DNA of 64,000 nt, taken from the NCBI GenBank assembly GCA_006503475.1, contig RSEH01000159.1:1-64000 (forward strand). The letters run 5' to 3'. How positions within the stretch are numbered: the stretch's first letter is position 1; each line of letters begins with the position of its first letter. The stretch comes from Stentor roeselii (Eukaryota > Ciliophora > Heterotrichea > Heterotrichida > Stentoridae). The notes beneath the pieces are model-generated. The model was not told where the DNA came from. It worked only from the letters and a program-made list of their open reading frames with translations, and did not search any database. A program made the position numbers and the translations under genes. Shown here piece by piece: positions 21,500-31,714 of this stretch.

Positions 21500-22903
21500 T
21501 TATGATGAAGGCTTTAGGAGAAGACGGGATTTTATTCTTGATTGGCTCTCCGGATTTAAATGGACAGTAAGTTCTTCAACAATCCTAAAAATAACTCTTA
21601 ACCCTTTCTTACTAACTCTTGGCAATTCGCAAAAATCTCCAAAAACATCATAAACCCTGCTTTGATACCCAGGAGAAAACTTAAAATTGACTAATCCAAA
21701 GTCACTAATCACAAACTGTTCCTTTTCATTAACAAAAATCAATTCAGGGTCAATTAACCGTGCTTTCATCTTCTTGCGATAAAAAAATAAAAACTTATCA
21801 AGTATCTCATTTAAAAGTTTTTCCGTAATTTCCCTTTTCTCCACCACTCTAGCAAAAGAAAATCCAATTCTATAAACAAAAGAATCGGCAACTTTAATTT
21901 TTTCCTTAAAAACCATCTGTGAAAAGCCATTAATTCCTTTAAAAACCTCAGCTTCTCGAACCTCTGCCTCAATTTTCTCTTCAATTCCCGGGTCACTAAA
22001 TTCGTACTTCTTTACTAAAAAGCTTTCAAAGCGAAAATCTGAAGAACTATGAAAAATTTGCCAAGTAAGTCGAAGTCTCGACGATGAAAAAAAAGAAACA
22101 AGTCGACCTTCTTCTAGTTTTTCGAAAGAAATTTCAGAAATTCTCTCTTTTTTCGTTATTTTGTAAAGAACAGGTCTTGAAATATTCTCGAATGTTGAAA
22201 GGTTCAAGTTTGAGTCTTCAGGAAGTAGTTTCAAGATTTTTTCTTTAATTTCTTTGATTTTTTCTGAAAGATTTTCAGGAAAATGATGCTGAAAAAGAAT
22301 GATTTTTGAAGTAATGCCTGTTATGACAGGTGCGAAAAAGGACTCTTGCAGGATTTTAACACCTGAAAGTATTTGAAGCTTTTCTAGGATGTTGATGATT
22401 TCGTCAGGTGTTCTGCAGTTCAAGACCATCTTCAAGACCAAGGCACTTCCAAAACTTCCAGCAGCTTCATAAAAACAGTCGATTTTAAAGCCGGTCCTCA
22501 AGCCAAAAACCAGAAGTTTCTTCAAAAAATCCTGAAATTCTTCAATATTTTTACTTTTGTACATCCTCATCATTATCTTCTGAAAAATCCACATTTTGAC
22601 ACTTGCTGAATTGACAGAATTCGGAATTTCATTTAAATCTTCTAAAATCAGTTCAAAATCCTGAAAATCTTCTTGAAGATACTCACTAATCACAAAACAA
22701 TAAAAAAATTCTTTAATTTCCAGAAGTTTTTCTTCATCATAAAAAGCTTTTGCAAGTAGATGATTATAAAACTTCAAAAAATCTTCTGGATTGTAACAAT
22801 CAGCCAAATTTTCATCGATTTTCGTGGTTTTTCCTTCAGGGTCGTTTAAAAGTTCAGCTTTATTTTTTTGAAGGAAGTCTTGTACAAATGTTTTCAGCTC
22901 CAT
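21500..22903 (-). CDS. Predicted pseudokinase with helical N-terminal region
   Basis: A 467-aa protein. Residues 1-230 are helical with no recognised domain. Residues about 245-425 resemble a shrunken protein-kinase fold: FLVKKY (about 295-300) as the beta3 lysine strand, a Glu-rich helix (310-320), then RLIDPELIF (about 382-390) where kinases have HRDxKPxNI, and VISDFGLVNF (398-407) as the DFG strand. DFG is kept, but the catalytic Asp, Lys and Asn of the catalytic loop are not, and the C-lobe is cut short. The call rests on pattern only. The start codon is 6 nt from that of the divergent coilin-like gene. Confidence 0.55.
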   Translation of the reverse strand: MELKTFVQDFLQKNKAELLNDPEGKTTKIDENLADCYNPEDFLKFYNHLLAKAFYDEEKLLEIKEFFYCFVISEYLQEDFQDFELILEDLNEIPNSVNSASVKMWIFQKIMMRMYKSKNIEEFQDFLKKLLVFGLRTGFKIDCFYEAAGSFGSALVLKMVLNCRTPDEIINILEKLQILSGVKILQESFFAPVITGITSKIILFQHHFPENLSEKIKEIKEKILKLLPEDSNLNLSTFENISRPVLYKITKKERISEISFEKLEEGRLVSFFSSSRLRLTWQIFHSSSDFRFESFLVKKYEFSDPGIEEKIEAEVREAEVFKGINGFSQMVFKEKIKVADSFVYRIGFSFARVVEKREITEKLLNEILDKFLFFYRKKMKARLIDPELIFVNEKEQFVISDFGLVNFKFSPGYQSRVYDVFGDFCELPRVSKKGLRVIFRIVEELTVHLNPESQSRIKSRLLLKPSS

Positions 22904-22912
22904 TTATAAATG
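22901..22912. promoter_or_regulatory. Palindromic divergent start site CATTTATAAATG
   Basis: Two start codons on opposite strands are separated only by TTATAA, forming a perfect 12-nt palindrome. Any 5' UTR or core promoter of one gene must lie inside the coding sequence of the other. Confidence 0.6.
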
Positions 22913-23572
22913 AGATTGAAGATCATTCTTGATGAAGGGATTCTTGGAAGGACTCATAAGATTTGGGTAAATCCGCCTGACCTTTATTATGTCTCTGACT
23001 TGACTGAGTTCCTTTCGAACTACCTCAGCCTTGGAAGCACTTTTGACCTGTTTTTGAAAGATTTTTTCATTCACCCTGATTTACTAGTCAATGAAATCCT
23101 GCAAGATTCAGACGAACTGGTCTTAAAATCCCCAGAACCAGAAAAAACTAAAATCCAGTCATTTTCTATTCAACCCAAAAAAGAAAACAAAAAAGAAAAA
23201 AATTTCAAAAAAGACTTCAAAAAACAATCAAAAAACTTCAAAAAAGAAATGAAAAAAAATCCAAAAATTTTGAAGTTTTCAGGAACTGTGACAAAATTTT
23301 CGAAAAATTCTGAAGAAAACTTAAAAAACCCGAAAATTTCTCCAGTCCGTCCTCATGACCTTCAAGTAGGAGACCAAATCCGCTTCACATCACTTTCATG
23401 CACATCATCAAAAGTACCATTTACTTAGTTTGCAAAAGTATTAAAAATCAAAGATCGTCAAGTAAAACTTTTAATTTTTTCATCAAATTCAGATGAAAAA
23501 TCGAAAAATGCAGAAAAATTGCTTTTAGACAAAGGAAATTTCCTAGAAATTATGAGAGTTAAGTATAATTAA
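22910..23572 (+). CDS. COIL: Coilin-like protein (Cajal body scaffold)
   Basis: Exons 22910-23413 and 23429-23572, joined by removing a 15-nt intron, give 215 aa. The N-terminus (about 1-80) has the ubiquitin-like coilin pattern: MRLKIILDEG, KIWVNPP, then DLTEFLSNYLSL and FLKDFFIHP. A Lys-rich linker (about 85-140) follows. The C-terminus starts with LQVGDQIRF, the Tudor-like barrel start found in coilin, and continues across the splice junction. Coilin organises Cajal bodies and binds snRNPs; this copy is far shorter than the animal protein. The stop is 1 nt before the next start codon. Confidence 0.65.
23414..23428 (+). other. 15-nt spliceosomal intron
   Basis: GTACCATTTACTTAG, phase 0, A at position 10, with an in-frame TAG at its end. 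Splicing extends the coilin-like frame by 47 codons through the Tudor-like region. Confidence 0.88.
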
Positions 23573-23573
23573 C

Positions 23574-24062
23574 ATGGACCTCGGATGGAAAAACGAGAAT
23601 CTCTTCAGACCGAGTCTCAAGTCAACCTCAAGTGCCTCGAAACTTGCAGACTTTCACAGTAAGTTGATTTCATGCAAAAGGACCTCGAACTACGTCTCGA
23701 TCCCCACTTGGAAGGTGTTCAGAAGTCAAATGAGAAGCAATGCAAGTCCTGCTAAAGTAGAAAGACCTAAGTTCGAACATTACTCTGATATTAACTCTTT
23801 TAGGTCAAACTCTCCAAGAGCCGCTGTTTCGCCTTTGTGGAGAGTTAAAAGAACCGGGTCTATTGTTTCTAACCTTTCAGGAAAATCTAGCCCTAAACCT
23901 GCCTTGGCTTTGAACTTGCAGGTTGTTCGCACTGAGGAACTCAGAAAAGCCATTCAAGTGATTAATGAAATGAATGATGAGGAAATTTCTAGGGTGCCTA
24001 AAGAATATGCTCAGGAATTGTATGAATTTTGTAAAGTGGTTAGGGATAGAATTAAAAGTTAA
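23574..24062 (+). CDS. Hypothetical Ser/Arg-rich protein
   Basis: A 162-aa basic protein. The first 110 residues are Ser/Arg/Pro-rich and probably disordered; the last 50 form a predicted helix (about 115-160). No known domain. The start codon follows the coilin stop after one base, so its promoter must lie in the upstream gene or the two are co-transcribed. Confidence 0.6.
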   Translation: MDLGWKNENLFRPSLKSTSSASKLADFHSKLISCKRTSNYVSIPTWKVFRSQMRSNASPAKVERPKFEHYSDINSFRSNSPRAAVSPLWRVKRTGSIVSNLSGKSSPKPALALNLQVVRTEELRKAIQVINEMNDEEISRVPKEYAQELYEFCKVVRDRIKS

Positions 24063-24373
24063 GGGTTAGTTAAGGATTTTAAGGGGTTTTTAGTTTGGGT
24101 AGAAATTTTATGTTTTTGATGAAGTATTGATGAGATATGGTTTGATGTATTATTTGTGATTGGGGAATAAATTCTCTAAGTATTAAATGAAATGATAAAA
24201 AACAATTTCAAGTTTTCATTTTCCCTATCAATAATCATAATTCAAACTAATCACACAAAAATTTCAAAGTTTTTCTAAACTAGCCCTATCATAACATTCT
24301 CAACCCAAATCTAAAACCCTAAAAGCATAAAAACTCTAATTTCACATTAGAAAATCGATGAAAACCTATCTAA
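24063..24373. other. Intergenic spacer between convergent genes
   Basis: About 310 nt, AT-rich. The left half is T/G-rich and the right half A/C-rich on the plus strand. No gene seen. Confidence 0.4.
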
Positions 24374-26059
24374 TTACTCCCATTTCTTAAAAAAATCCTG
24401 CTTAATATTCCCCGCACAAGCTTCACATTTCCCTTCACCAACACAATTAAAACAAGTACTCATCAAAATCGGGTAACATCCATATTCACAAAAAAAATTT
24501 CCAGCATTTTTAAAATACTTCGATCCACAATTCTCACAATCAATAATCGATCCATTTCCAAGAATATTTCCAAGAACATCATTAAAATCCTCTAGTTTTT
24601 GATTATTAATAAAAATAGCAGCTTGATTAATCCAGCATATTTTACATTTAAATTCCTTAGTAGTCGCTCTATACCTTAAATTCACAGCTAAAGTCTGATT
24701 TTTACACTCTCCACAAATAACAATTGTTTCAGGACTATTTTTAATAGCACAGTTAAAACAAATCGGATTATTTAAATTAAAAGTCTCCGGGTTTATATAA
24801 AAAGTGACAAAACAATTTGAACAAGTCATTTTTTTCGTGAATATCAATAAAAAGATTCTTAAGTTTTCTTTATTTTCCTCGTGTTTTAAAAAGCTTAGAA
24901 TTGAAATACTCCGGTTTTTGCATCTTGGACATTTCAGTTCATAGTCCTCGATTTGTAAGGAATAGTCAATGCTGGTCTCCATCCACTCTTTGTACATTGA
25001 AAGGACACATTCGAAGTGGAAAAAACAACCTTCTCTTGAAAATATTTCGTTTTTTGAAGAGGTTATTGAAATGTTGCATTTGTGGCAGGTAGTGTTGAAA
25101 GATTCAAATGAAAAATTTAGAACTTCGAAGTTGTTTGAGTTGAAGTCTGAAGGATTTATATCTTGCTGGGATTTTAAAGATTTTAAAATTAGGAGGTCCT
25201 CGGTTAGGTTTTCTTCTATTGATGGTGGAAGGCCTTCGGTTATTTTAGTGAGGTATGAAGTTAGTATAGTGTTTTGGATCTTGTTTAGTGCGATGAAATA
25301 GTCTTGGGATTGGTTTTTTATGGATTTTGATTTTTGGATTTTGGTATCCTCTGCATTTTCATCTAAAATGATTGAACGCTTGATTTTTAGTTCAACTCTG
25401 TCACCTTGATACCCATCCAGAAAATCATCTCTAAAAGTAAAAAGCGCAACAAGTTTCTTCATATTCCTCGCATTCAACCTTGAAAAATAATGAAAACAAG
25501 GTAAATTATCATCAATTCCTCCATTAAAAATCATTCTTCTACAAGTCCCATCCTGTTCCTCACTGACAACAACCAAAGTAACTCCAAAAATTTTCCCAAG
25601 AATTTGAATAGTCTTAAAATCAGTCTCCATGTCAATATTTAACTTAAAAGGGTGCAAATTCGAGAAAAGATAAGAAAATTGAACTGCCCGACAAATCATT
25701 TTTTCACAAAGAACAACAGCATCTAAATAATTCAAATTTTGAAGAAATTCGACTGAATCTAAAGTAAGTTCGCACATTGTTGACTTTAATGAAAACTTTT
25801 CAATCATTTTTTGAGTCCTTGAGTCGTTTTGTGAACGAAGAATATGTCTTGATAGATGAAGACCAAAGGCACGGATTTGGTTTCTGTCTTCTGAGATTGA
25901 GATGCAACTTGAGTACTCTTGTTTTGGGTCGGTTATTATAGATTTATCAGAGATTTGAAGCTTTTCGATGAAGTATCTTTTGGATATTTTCGTTCGTGGG
26001 TCTATTCGGGTTGGGTCGACACTGGAAGGTGGTCGAGGGGATTTGCCTCTGAAGTTCAT
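24374..26059 (-). CDS. Array paralogue A: otubain-like/RING-like protein, short form
   Basis: A 561-aa member of the local six-gene family. It lacks the first N-terminal domain and begins with a Pro/Arg-rich stretch, then an otubain (C65)-like domain at about 25-220. The motif region reads EDRNQIRAFGLHL where active otubains have DGNCFYRAFGF; a helix/strand block TDFKTIQILGKIFGVTLVVV follows, and TFRDDFLDGY stands at the position of the otubain R-x-G-H-Y-D motif. The Cys and His positions are thus Gln and Asp. Then comes a RING-like module (CHKC ... GCFFHFEC ... CPRC, about 325-390) and three or four further C-x2-C modules to the C-terminus. Function unknown; ubiquitin binding and/or E3 activity is inference. 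Confidence 0.7.
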   Translation of the reverse strand: MNFRGKSPRPPSSVDPTRIDPRTKISKRYFIEKLQISDKSIITDPKQEYSSCISISEDRNQIRAFGLHLSRHILRSQNDSRTQKMIEKFSLKSTMCELTLDSVEFLQNLNYLDAVVLCEKMICRAVQFSYLFSNLHPFKLNIDMETDFKTIQILGKIFGVTLVVVSEEQDGTCRRMIFNGGIDDNLPCFHYFSRLNARNMKKLVALFTFRDDFLDGYQGDRVELKIKRSIILDENAEDTKIQKSKSIKNQSQDYFIALNKIQNTILTSYLTKITEGLPPSIEENLTEDLLILKSLKSQQDINPSDFNSNNFEVLNFSFESFNTTCHKCNISITSSKNEIFSREGCFFHFECVLSMYKEWMETSIDYSLQIEDYELKCPRCKNRSISILSFLKHEENKENLRIFLLIFTKKMTCSNCFVTFYINPETFNLNNPICFNCAIKNSPETIVICGECKNQTLAVNLRYRATTKEFKCKICWINQAAIFINNQKLEDFNDVLGNILGNGSIIDCENCGSKYFKNAGNFFCEYGCYPILMSTCFNCVGEGKCEACAGNIKQDFFKKWE

Positions 26060-26496
26060 TTTTGTTTTATATAAAAGATCATATTTTCTATATTTATTGG
26101 AATTTTAAATAGTTTGGATTTTTTTTGGGATTTTTAAGTTTTGAACGATTTTCGGTTTTTTTTATAAGATTTGGAGAATTATAAGAATAATGATGAATTT
26201 GAGAGAGAAAAGATTAATATTATTTGAATGAGATCTTTTTAGAGTAGATTTTTAATTGAGGTAGATGAGAGGATTTATTTAATAGAGATTATTGGTTCAG
26301 AAGAATTTTTAACAAGATTATCAGGCTTATAGAAGTAATTAAAATGATTCTCATTACAAGTTTTTCTACTGGATTGGTTATTATATATAAATTATCTAAA
26401 TATTGAAGGGAGTTTAATCGATAAATCAAATTTTCTTAAAACATTCTAAACACCTCTGATCTTCAACTAATAAAATTATTAACCTATTCTCTATCT
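26060..26496. other. Intergenic spacer in the paralogue array
   Basis: About 440 nt, AT-rich, upstream of paralogue A. I could not find a remnant of the first N-terminal domain that paralogue A lacks. Confidence 0.4.
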
Positions 26497-29165
26497 TTAA
26501 TTATTCCATCTACTTAAATAGTTCAACATCATTCCCATTCCTCCACACAGAATACAATTGATTGGGTAAGTACTATTAGTTTGGTTAGTGCATTTGACTT
26601 GGTAAGCACATTCCCAGCAACAGTTATTAAAACCTTGATGAGATCCTAAAGTGCAAACGACATCTCCAGCGTTCACAAAATAATCATTATTGCATATTTC
26701 ACACTTAACAATCAAATTAATCCCAACAATAACTGAAATCTGGTTAAAAACCTGATAATTCTTACTATAGTATTCCTGAATCGCCTTAATAATCCAGCAT
26801 TTTTTGCATAAAATTTCATTATTATCTTTATTTTGCCTGAAGTTTACAACCCAAGTATTTTGATTACAATTAGAACAGCGCATTTCGTATTCTTGATAAT
26901 AAGTGACAAGACATTTAAAGCAGAGTTGGTTATCAAAATCAGTTTGATATAAAGGATTAACTAAAAATTGATTATTGCAAAGAATACAATGGCCTCTTTT
27001 TGCTACTAAAAAAATGTATCTTCTGAGATCTGCATTGTTTTCCTGTCTTTGTAAAAAACAGAGAATTGAAAAAGAACGGTTTGGACATCTTGGACATTTT
27101 AACTCGTGGTCTTCAATCTTTAGACTGGCATCGAAATTGCTTTCGGCCCATTCTTTATACATTGATTTTATACAGTCAAAGTGGAAAAAACAACCATCTC
27201 TTGAAAAGATGCATTCTTTTCCATTTTCAGGTATTTTATTACATTTGTGACAAGTATTATGTGAAATTTCATTGAAGTTTTCTAGGATTTTATAAGATGA
27301 ATCGAAATTTTGGTTTGAGGAAGTCAAAGAGTTTTTTAGAGATTTAAGCTCTTCTAGATCATCGACGATATTTTGGTCGATGAAAGGAGGAATACCTTCT
27401 TTGAACTGCTTGAGGTATATTTTTATTATTTTATCTTCAGTCTTATTCATTTGGGTGTAAAATCTTAAAAGTTCCTCATGTTCAGATTTTGTAGGCTCTG
27501 GTTGAAAATCATCGCATATGAGAGATTTTTTCTCACTCATTTGCTGACTGTTATCTCTAATCTGATCAATAAAATCATTTCTCAAAGTAAAAATTGCATA
27601 AATCTTCTTATTTTCTCTTTCTCGTTGTCTAGAAAAAAAATGAAAAACATTATAAATCCCATTATCATTTTGATTAAAAGTATACCTTATATACTCATAC
27701 CTCTCTCCACCATTACTTCTCACCAGCTCTTCACTGATGATAACAACAGAAATTCCAAATATACGGCTTAAAACCTGAATAGTTTTAAAGTTATTTTCCA
27801 AATCATCATTTACCCTGAAAGGATTCAAATCTGAAAAAAAATAACTAAATAATCCAGCTCTTTTAATCATTTTTTCACAAAGTTCTACAGCTTTTGGATA
27901 ATCAATTCTTTCCACAACTTCCTGATTTTCCAATGTAAGTTTGCACATTGTTGATAAATTCAAGAAATTTCTAATCATTTCTTTCGTACCCAGTTCATTT
28001 TTAGTTCGATTAACATGAAGCGAGAGTTGAAAAGCAAAAGCTCTTATTTGATTTTTATTATCTGAAATAGAGACACAGCTAGAGTACTCAAGTTTCAATT
28101 CATTGAGGATTGAAGGGTCTTTAACTTCAAGTTCATCAATAGAGTATCTTCGAGAAATTTTTGTAATGGGGTCGATTTTATTGATTTCGATGTTTTGAGC
28201 CCTGGAAGCTGGACGAGAGTTTCTTGATTTGACTTCTTCTCGAGATCTTGCTTCTATAAAAGGACTTCTGGGGATGTTGCGGTTGGAAGATGGACGAGGG
28301 GTTCTGTATTTGCTTTCTTCTTGATGTATTGCTTGAATAAAAGAATCGTTAAGGATTTTCCGGTTGGAAGGTGGAGGAGGGGTTCTGTATTTGCTTTCTT
28401 CTTGATGTATTGCTTGAATAAGAGAATCGTTGTGGATTTTCCGGTTGGACGGTGGACGAGGGGTTCTGAATTTAGATGGCTCGTGAATCGGATTTATTTT
28501 GGGACTTTCCATCATTATACTACTTGATGGTGGTCGAGAGGTTCTCAAATTTCCGAGTTCAACTCGTTTCTTTACATTATCCAAGTAAGGTTCCCCTGAA
28601 AAGTATTTTTCTACCCATTCCAAATTTCCGTGTTTCTCCAAATCAATCATCTTCTCTGTAAAGTAAAGGTAATACTTTTTAGATTCCCGTAAAATATTAA
28701 GCCTCATCTTCATTTTTTCCTCAGATAATGAAAATTTTTCAATTCTGTTTGCTTCGATAATGGAAATAGAAACTTTAAACTTTTCAGAGAAAAATTCAAT
28801 TTTTTTCGAGTCTGTCTGATGAGTTGATAAGTTTTTGACGACTTCTGAGATATTATTCGGATATTTTTCGATTGTGTTGTAGTCATAAAGGTAGATTAAA
28901 CACCATTCCAGTCTTTTTGTCAGATCATTTTCCTCATTGCAGCAGGTGTCAATAATGAAAGTGATTATATTGTTTTGGAATAAGGAACTTATCGGCTTTC
29001 TGAATGTCTCGAAATTTGAAGGATTTTTTGAGTGAACATCAGGTTGTAGAGATAGGAACTCATTAAACAGGCTAGGATGTTGTTTTCACAACCTAATTCA
29101 CGGATATGCTTGAAATCTGGAGCGTATTGATTTAGATACTTGCGAACAGGCTGAGAGGTTTCCAT
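26497..29165 (-). CDS. Array paralogue B: otubain-like/RING-like protein, frameshifted near N-terminus
   Basis: The main open frame (738 aa from the ATG at 28713) continues upstream without stops to about 29080, and homology to the paralogues extends to an ATG at 29165 in another frame (METSQPVRKY, then IRELGCENNILACLMSSYLYNL). The frames meet at a six-T run (plus strand 29024-29029); one extra base would join them. It may be a decayed 5' end, a sequencing error, or recoding. Domain order: first N-terminal domain, an 81-bp repeat-coded Arg/Pro/Ser linker, an otubain-like domain (DNKNQIRAFAFQL; Cys position Gln), a RING-like module (CHKC ... GCFFHFDC ... CPRC) and zinc modules. If translation starts at 28713 the first domain is mostly lost. 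Confidence 0.65.
28219..28545 (-). repeat. 81-bp in-frame tandem repeat (about 4 units)
   Basis: Period 81 nt (27 codons); GGTTCTG recurs at 28300, 28381 and 28462 on the plus strand. The two central units are nearly identical and the outer ones degenerate. The sense product repeats a unit like YRTPxPxSNRKI plus NDSxIQAIHQEES, a flexible basic linker between the two N-terminal domains of paralogue B. Confidence 0.85.
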
Positions 29166-29434
29166 ATTTCTATATTTTAAGGGAATATTGGTAATTTGAT
29201 TAGAAGAAATTTGATATTTAATGATTAAGATTAGATGTTGTTGATAAAAGTTTAAACTGACCAGACTTCATGAAACTTTGTATTAGTTTTTTCTATTATA
29301 ATTAAAGGTTTTAACAATAAACTACTCTTATCATATAGAAGTTTATCTAATAATCCACAGAATTTAATTGATTTCAATTATTTAAGGTAATCTTAGTCTT
29401 CAAGATTTTACAAAAAGAGCTTTTCATCTAGTTA

Positions 29435-31714
29435 CTACCATACTCCAAGCTTATTGTCATGCAATAGTTGATTACAATTATAGCAATTGTTATCACTAGT
29501 ATTGCAGATTATACATATATCATAAGGGCACCTTAAACAATATTTATCCTTAAGTACTCTTAACACACTTTTATTACATCTGTTGCAGTTTATGAAAAAA
29601 TCATTTTTTTGATAAAAATCTTTAATTTTTTGTTGATTCTCATTATTTAGTGTAATAGAACTACTATTGATATAGTTTATCCAGCATTTCTTACATTTGA
29701 GTTTCTTCCAATCTCTATCATATATAAAGTTACTGATAATTGTTTCAATGTTGCAATCTTGACATATGACATAATTATTCCAATTAATTCTAGCTTCACC
29801 ACTACTTATTTTACATATCAAGCATTTATTCTGATAATGAATCTTCAATAAACAAAATGGACAATGATAAGGTTTTGAAGAAAACACTGAGACATCTTCA
29901 CTATAAATAAATTTAATTTCGCATGAACAACATGTAGCATATTCTCCATTAAGCACCTTTAAATTCATTAAAATCTTTTGAAATTTGTTATCTTTTAACA
30001 AATTCAATATAAAAATTTTATTATTTTTACAAGCTGGACAATCCATTTCCCAATCTTCAAATTTTTTCCCTTGAAATTCGCCTTTTGAGTATTTATCTTT
30101 AAACATCAATATAAAGCATTTAGGGTGAAAACAGCAGCCGTCTTTTGAATAAATCGCTCTTTTAGTACTGAAGTTTTTAGAGCAACTGTGGCATTTGGCT
30201 TCAAATTCATTAAAATTACGTTTCATGATTTTCAAGTCGATAACTTCTGAAAAGTTAAATTTTGAATCTTTTAATTCTCTCAATTTTTGTTTTAGTTGAC
30301 GAGTTTCTGTTTCTATTTTTTGTTTCATGTAAAATGGTCTTTTTTCATTAAAAGAACTGATAAAATTCTCGAGGACAATATTTTGAACTTTATTCATTTT
30401 TATTAGAAATTCAAATTCAGAATATTTTTCACTTTCATTGAAAACTGAAATATTATCATTACTTTTTATGCTGCTGTTTACTATCAAAGGCTTTTGATGG
30501 TTGAAAGTTTTCCTTTGATAATCATAATTATCTGTATAGTCATCTCTTCTAGTGATTAACATCCACAAGTGTCTCTCATTATTTTCATAACTTTTTGAAT
30601 AAAAGTGAAAAACTGGTCGAAATTGGCTTTTTTTTCTGTAAAAAGAATATCGAAAACAATGATTATTTTCATTAGATGTTATAATTAACGAGATTCCAAA
30701 TATCTTGCAAAGAATTCGAATAGTATTAAATTCTTTTTCTAAATTTTCTTCACATTTCAAATTCTTATAATTTTTAAATTTTTCTTTATTTCTAACAGCA
30801 TCAGAAACTATTTCTTTACAATCTTCAATAAAACTATCAATATTTCTATAATTGAGTTTTAAAGAGTTTGTTAGATTAAAATTATAAGTCATAGTTTTTT
30901 TATTTCTAAAGCAATCATTCAACTTTTCTATATATTCATGATTTTGCCATCTCTTTTGACAATCATAAAAATAATGTGCAAAAGCTGTTATTTGGTTCAA
31001 TTTTGTAGGTATTTTAACAAAAGATGAGTATTCTGTACTTAGTTCATTTTTCAAGTTGGTGGAGATTTTAGGAAAATTTGTTATTGGGAATCTTGTGAAT
31101 GATTCAGTAGTTCTGTTATCTGAGATTTTGAATAAAAAAGGTTTTGATTCAAATAAAGTGTTTAATTCAACAATATTTATATCAGGGGGAAGTAAAGATG
31201 TGCATGGAATATAGTTCCCGTTTTTTTTTAATATTACTAGTTTCATGCACTTTCCAAGAATATTCGACTCGATATTTTCAGGTGAATCTTCTTTTATTAT
31301 AGTTATCTTCACGTTAAAAAGGTTCATAAAAGCAAAGCACATGGAATTTTCTGTTGTGTCAGTTGTCAGTCTTCCGATTAAACCTTTAAAATTTATTTTT
31401 TCTTCATCATTGTTGAATTTAATGAGATTCTGACAACATGCTGAGAACCCTTGTGTCAAGTTTATTGGTCTCTGGTCATTATTTTCGTAAATAAAAGACG
31501 ATATTAGTTCTTTGTCATCTTTAGTTGATATAGTTTCTAAGATTTTTCTAGAGTATATTCGATAATCGCGAATATTAGGTTTGTATGCATAAATAGTTAA
31601 ATTAAGTAGATAGCAGCTTAAGAGTGATTTCAGTATACTTTTACCGCAGCCCAACTCGTTTATTCCAATAATATCAAGGCCTTTATTATCCATTTTCCTA
31701 TTAATTATAGACAT
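29435..31714 (-). CDS. Array paralogue C: otubain-like/RING-like protein
   Basis: A 759-aa full-length member with one intact frame. The first N-terminal domain (about 15-205) opens with NELGCGKSILKSLLSCYLLNL and closes with strands ending MKLVILKK. The otubain-like domain (about 215-415) reads PTKLNQITAFAHYF at the active-site position, then FNTIRILCKIFGISLII, and ends ITRRDDYTDNY. The RING-like module follows (CHSC ... GCCFHPKC ... CPAC, about 508-570), then C-x2-C modules and a final CNTSDNNCYNCNQLL block. It is more diverged than the other copies but conserves the Gln substitution. Helical linker between domains at about 425-505. Confidence 0.7.
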   Translation of the reverse strand: MSIINRKMDNKGLDIIGINELGCGKSILKSLLSCYLLNLTIYAYKPNIRDYRIYSRKILETISTKDDKELISSFIYENNDQRPINLTQGFSACCQNLIKFNNDEEKINFKGLIGRLTTDTTENSMCFAFMNLFNVKITIIKEDSPENIESNILGKCMKLVILKKNGNYIPCTSLLPPDINIVELNTLFESKPFLFKISDNRTTESFTRFPITNFPKISTNLKNELSTEYSSFVKIPTKLNQITAFAHYFYDCQKRWQNHEYIEKLNDCFRNKKTMTYNFNLTNSLKLNYRNIDSFIEDCKEIVSDAVRNKEKFKNYKNLKCEENLEKEFNTIRILCKIFGISLIITSNENNHCFRYSFYRKKSQFRPVFHFYSKSYENNERHLWMLITRRDDYTDNYDYQRKTFNHQKPLIVNSSIKSNDNISVFNESEKYSEFEFLIKMNKVQNIVLENFISSFNEKRPFYMKQKIETETRQLKQKLRELKDSKFNFSEVIDLKIMKRNFNEFEAKCHSCSKNFSTKRAIYSKDGCCFHPKCFILMFKDKYSKGEFQGKKFEDWEMDCPACKNNKIFILNLLKDNKFQKILMNLKVLNGEYATCCSCEIKFIYSEDVSVFSSKPYHCPFCLLKIHYQNKCLICKISSGEARINWNNYVICQDCNIETIISNFIYDRDWKKLKCKKCWINYINSSSITLNNENQQKIKDFYQKNDFFINCNRCNKSVLRVLKDKYCLRCPYDICIICNTSDNNCYNCNQLLHDNKLGVW

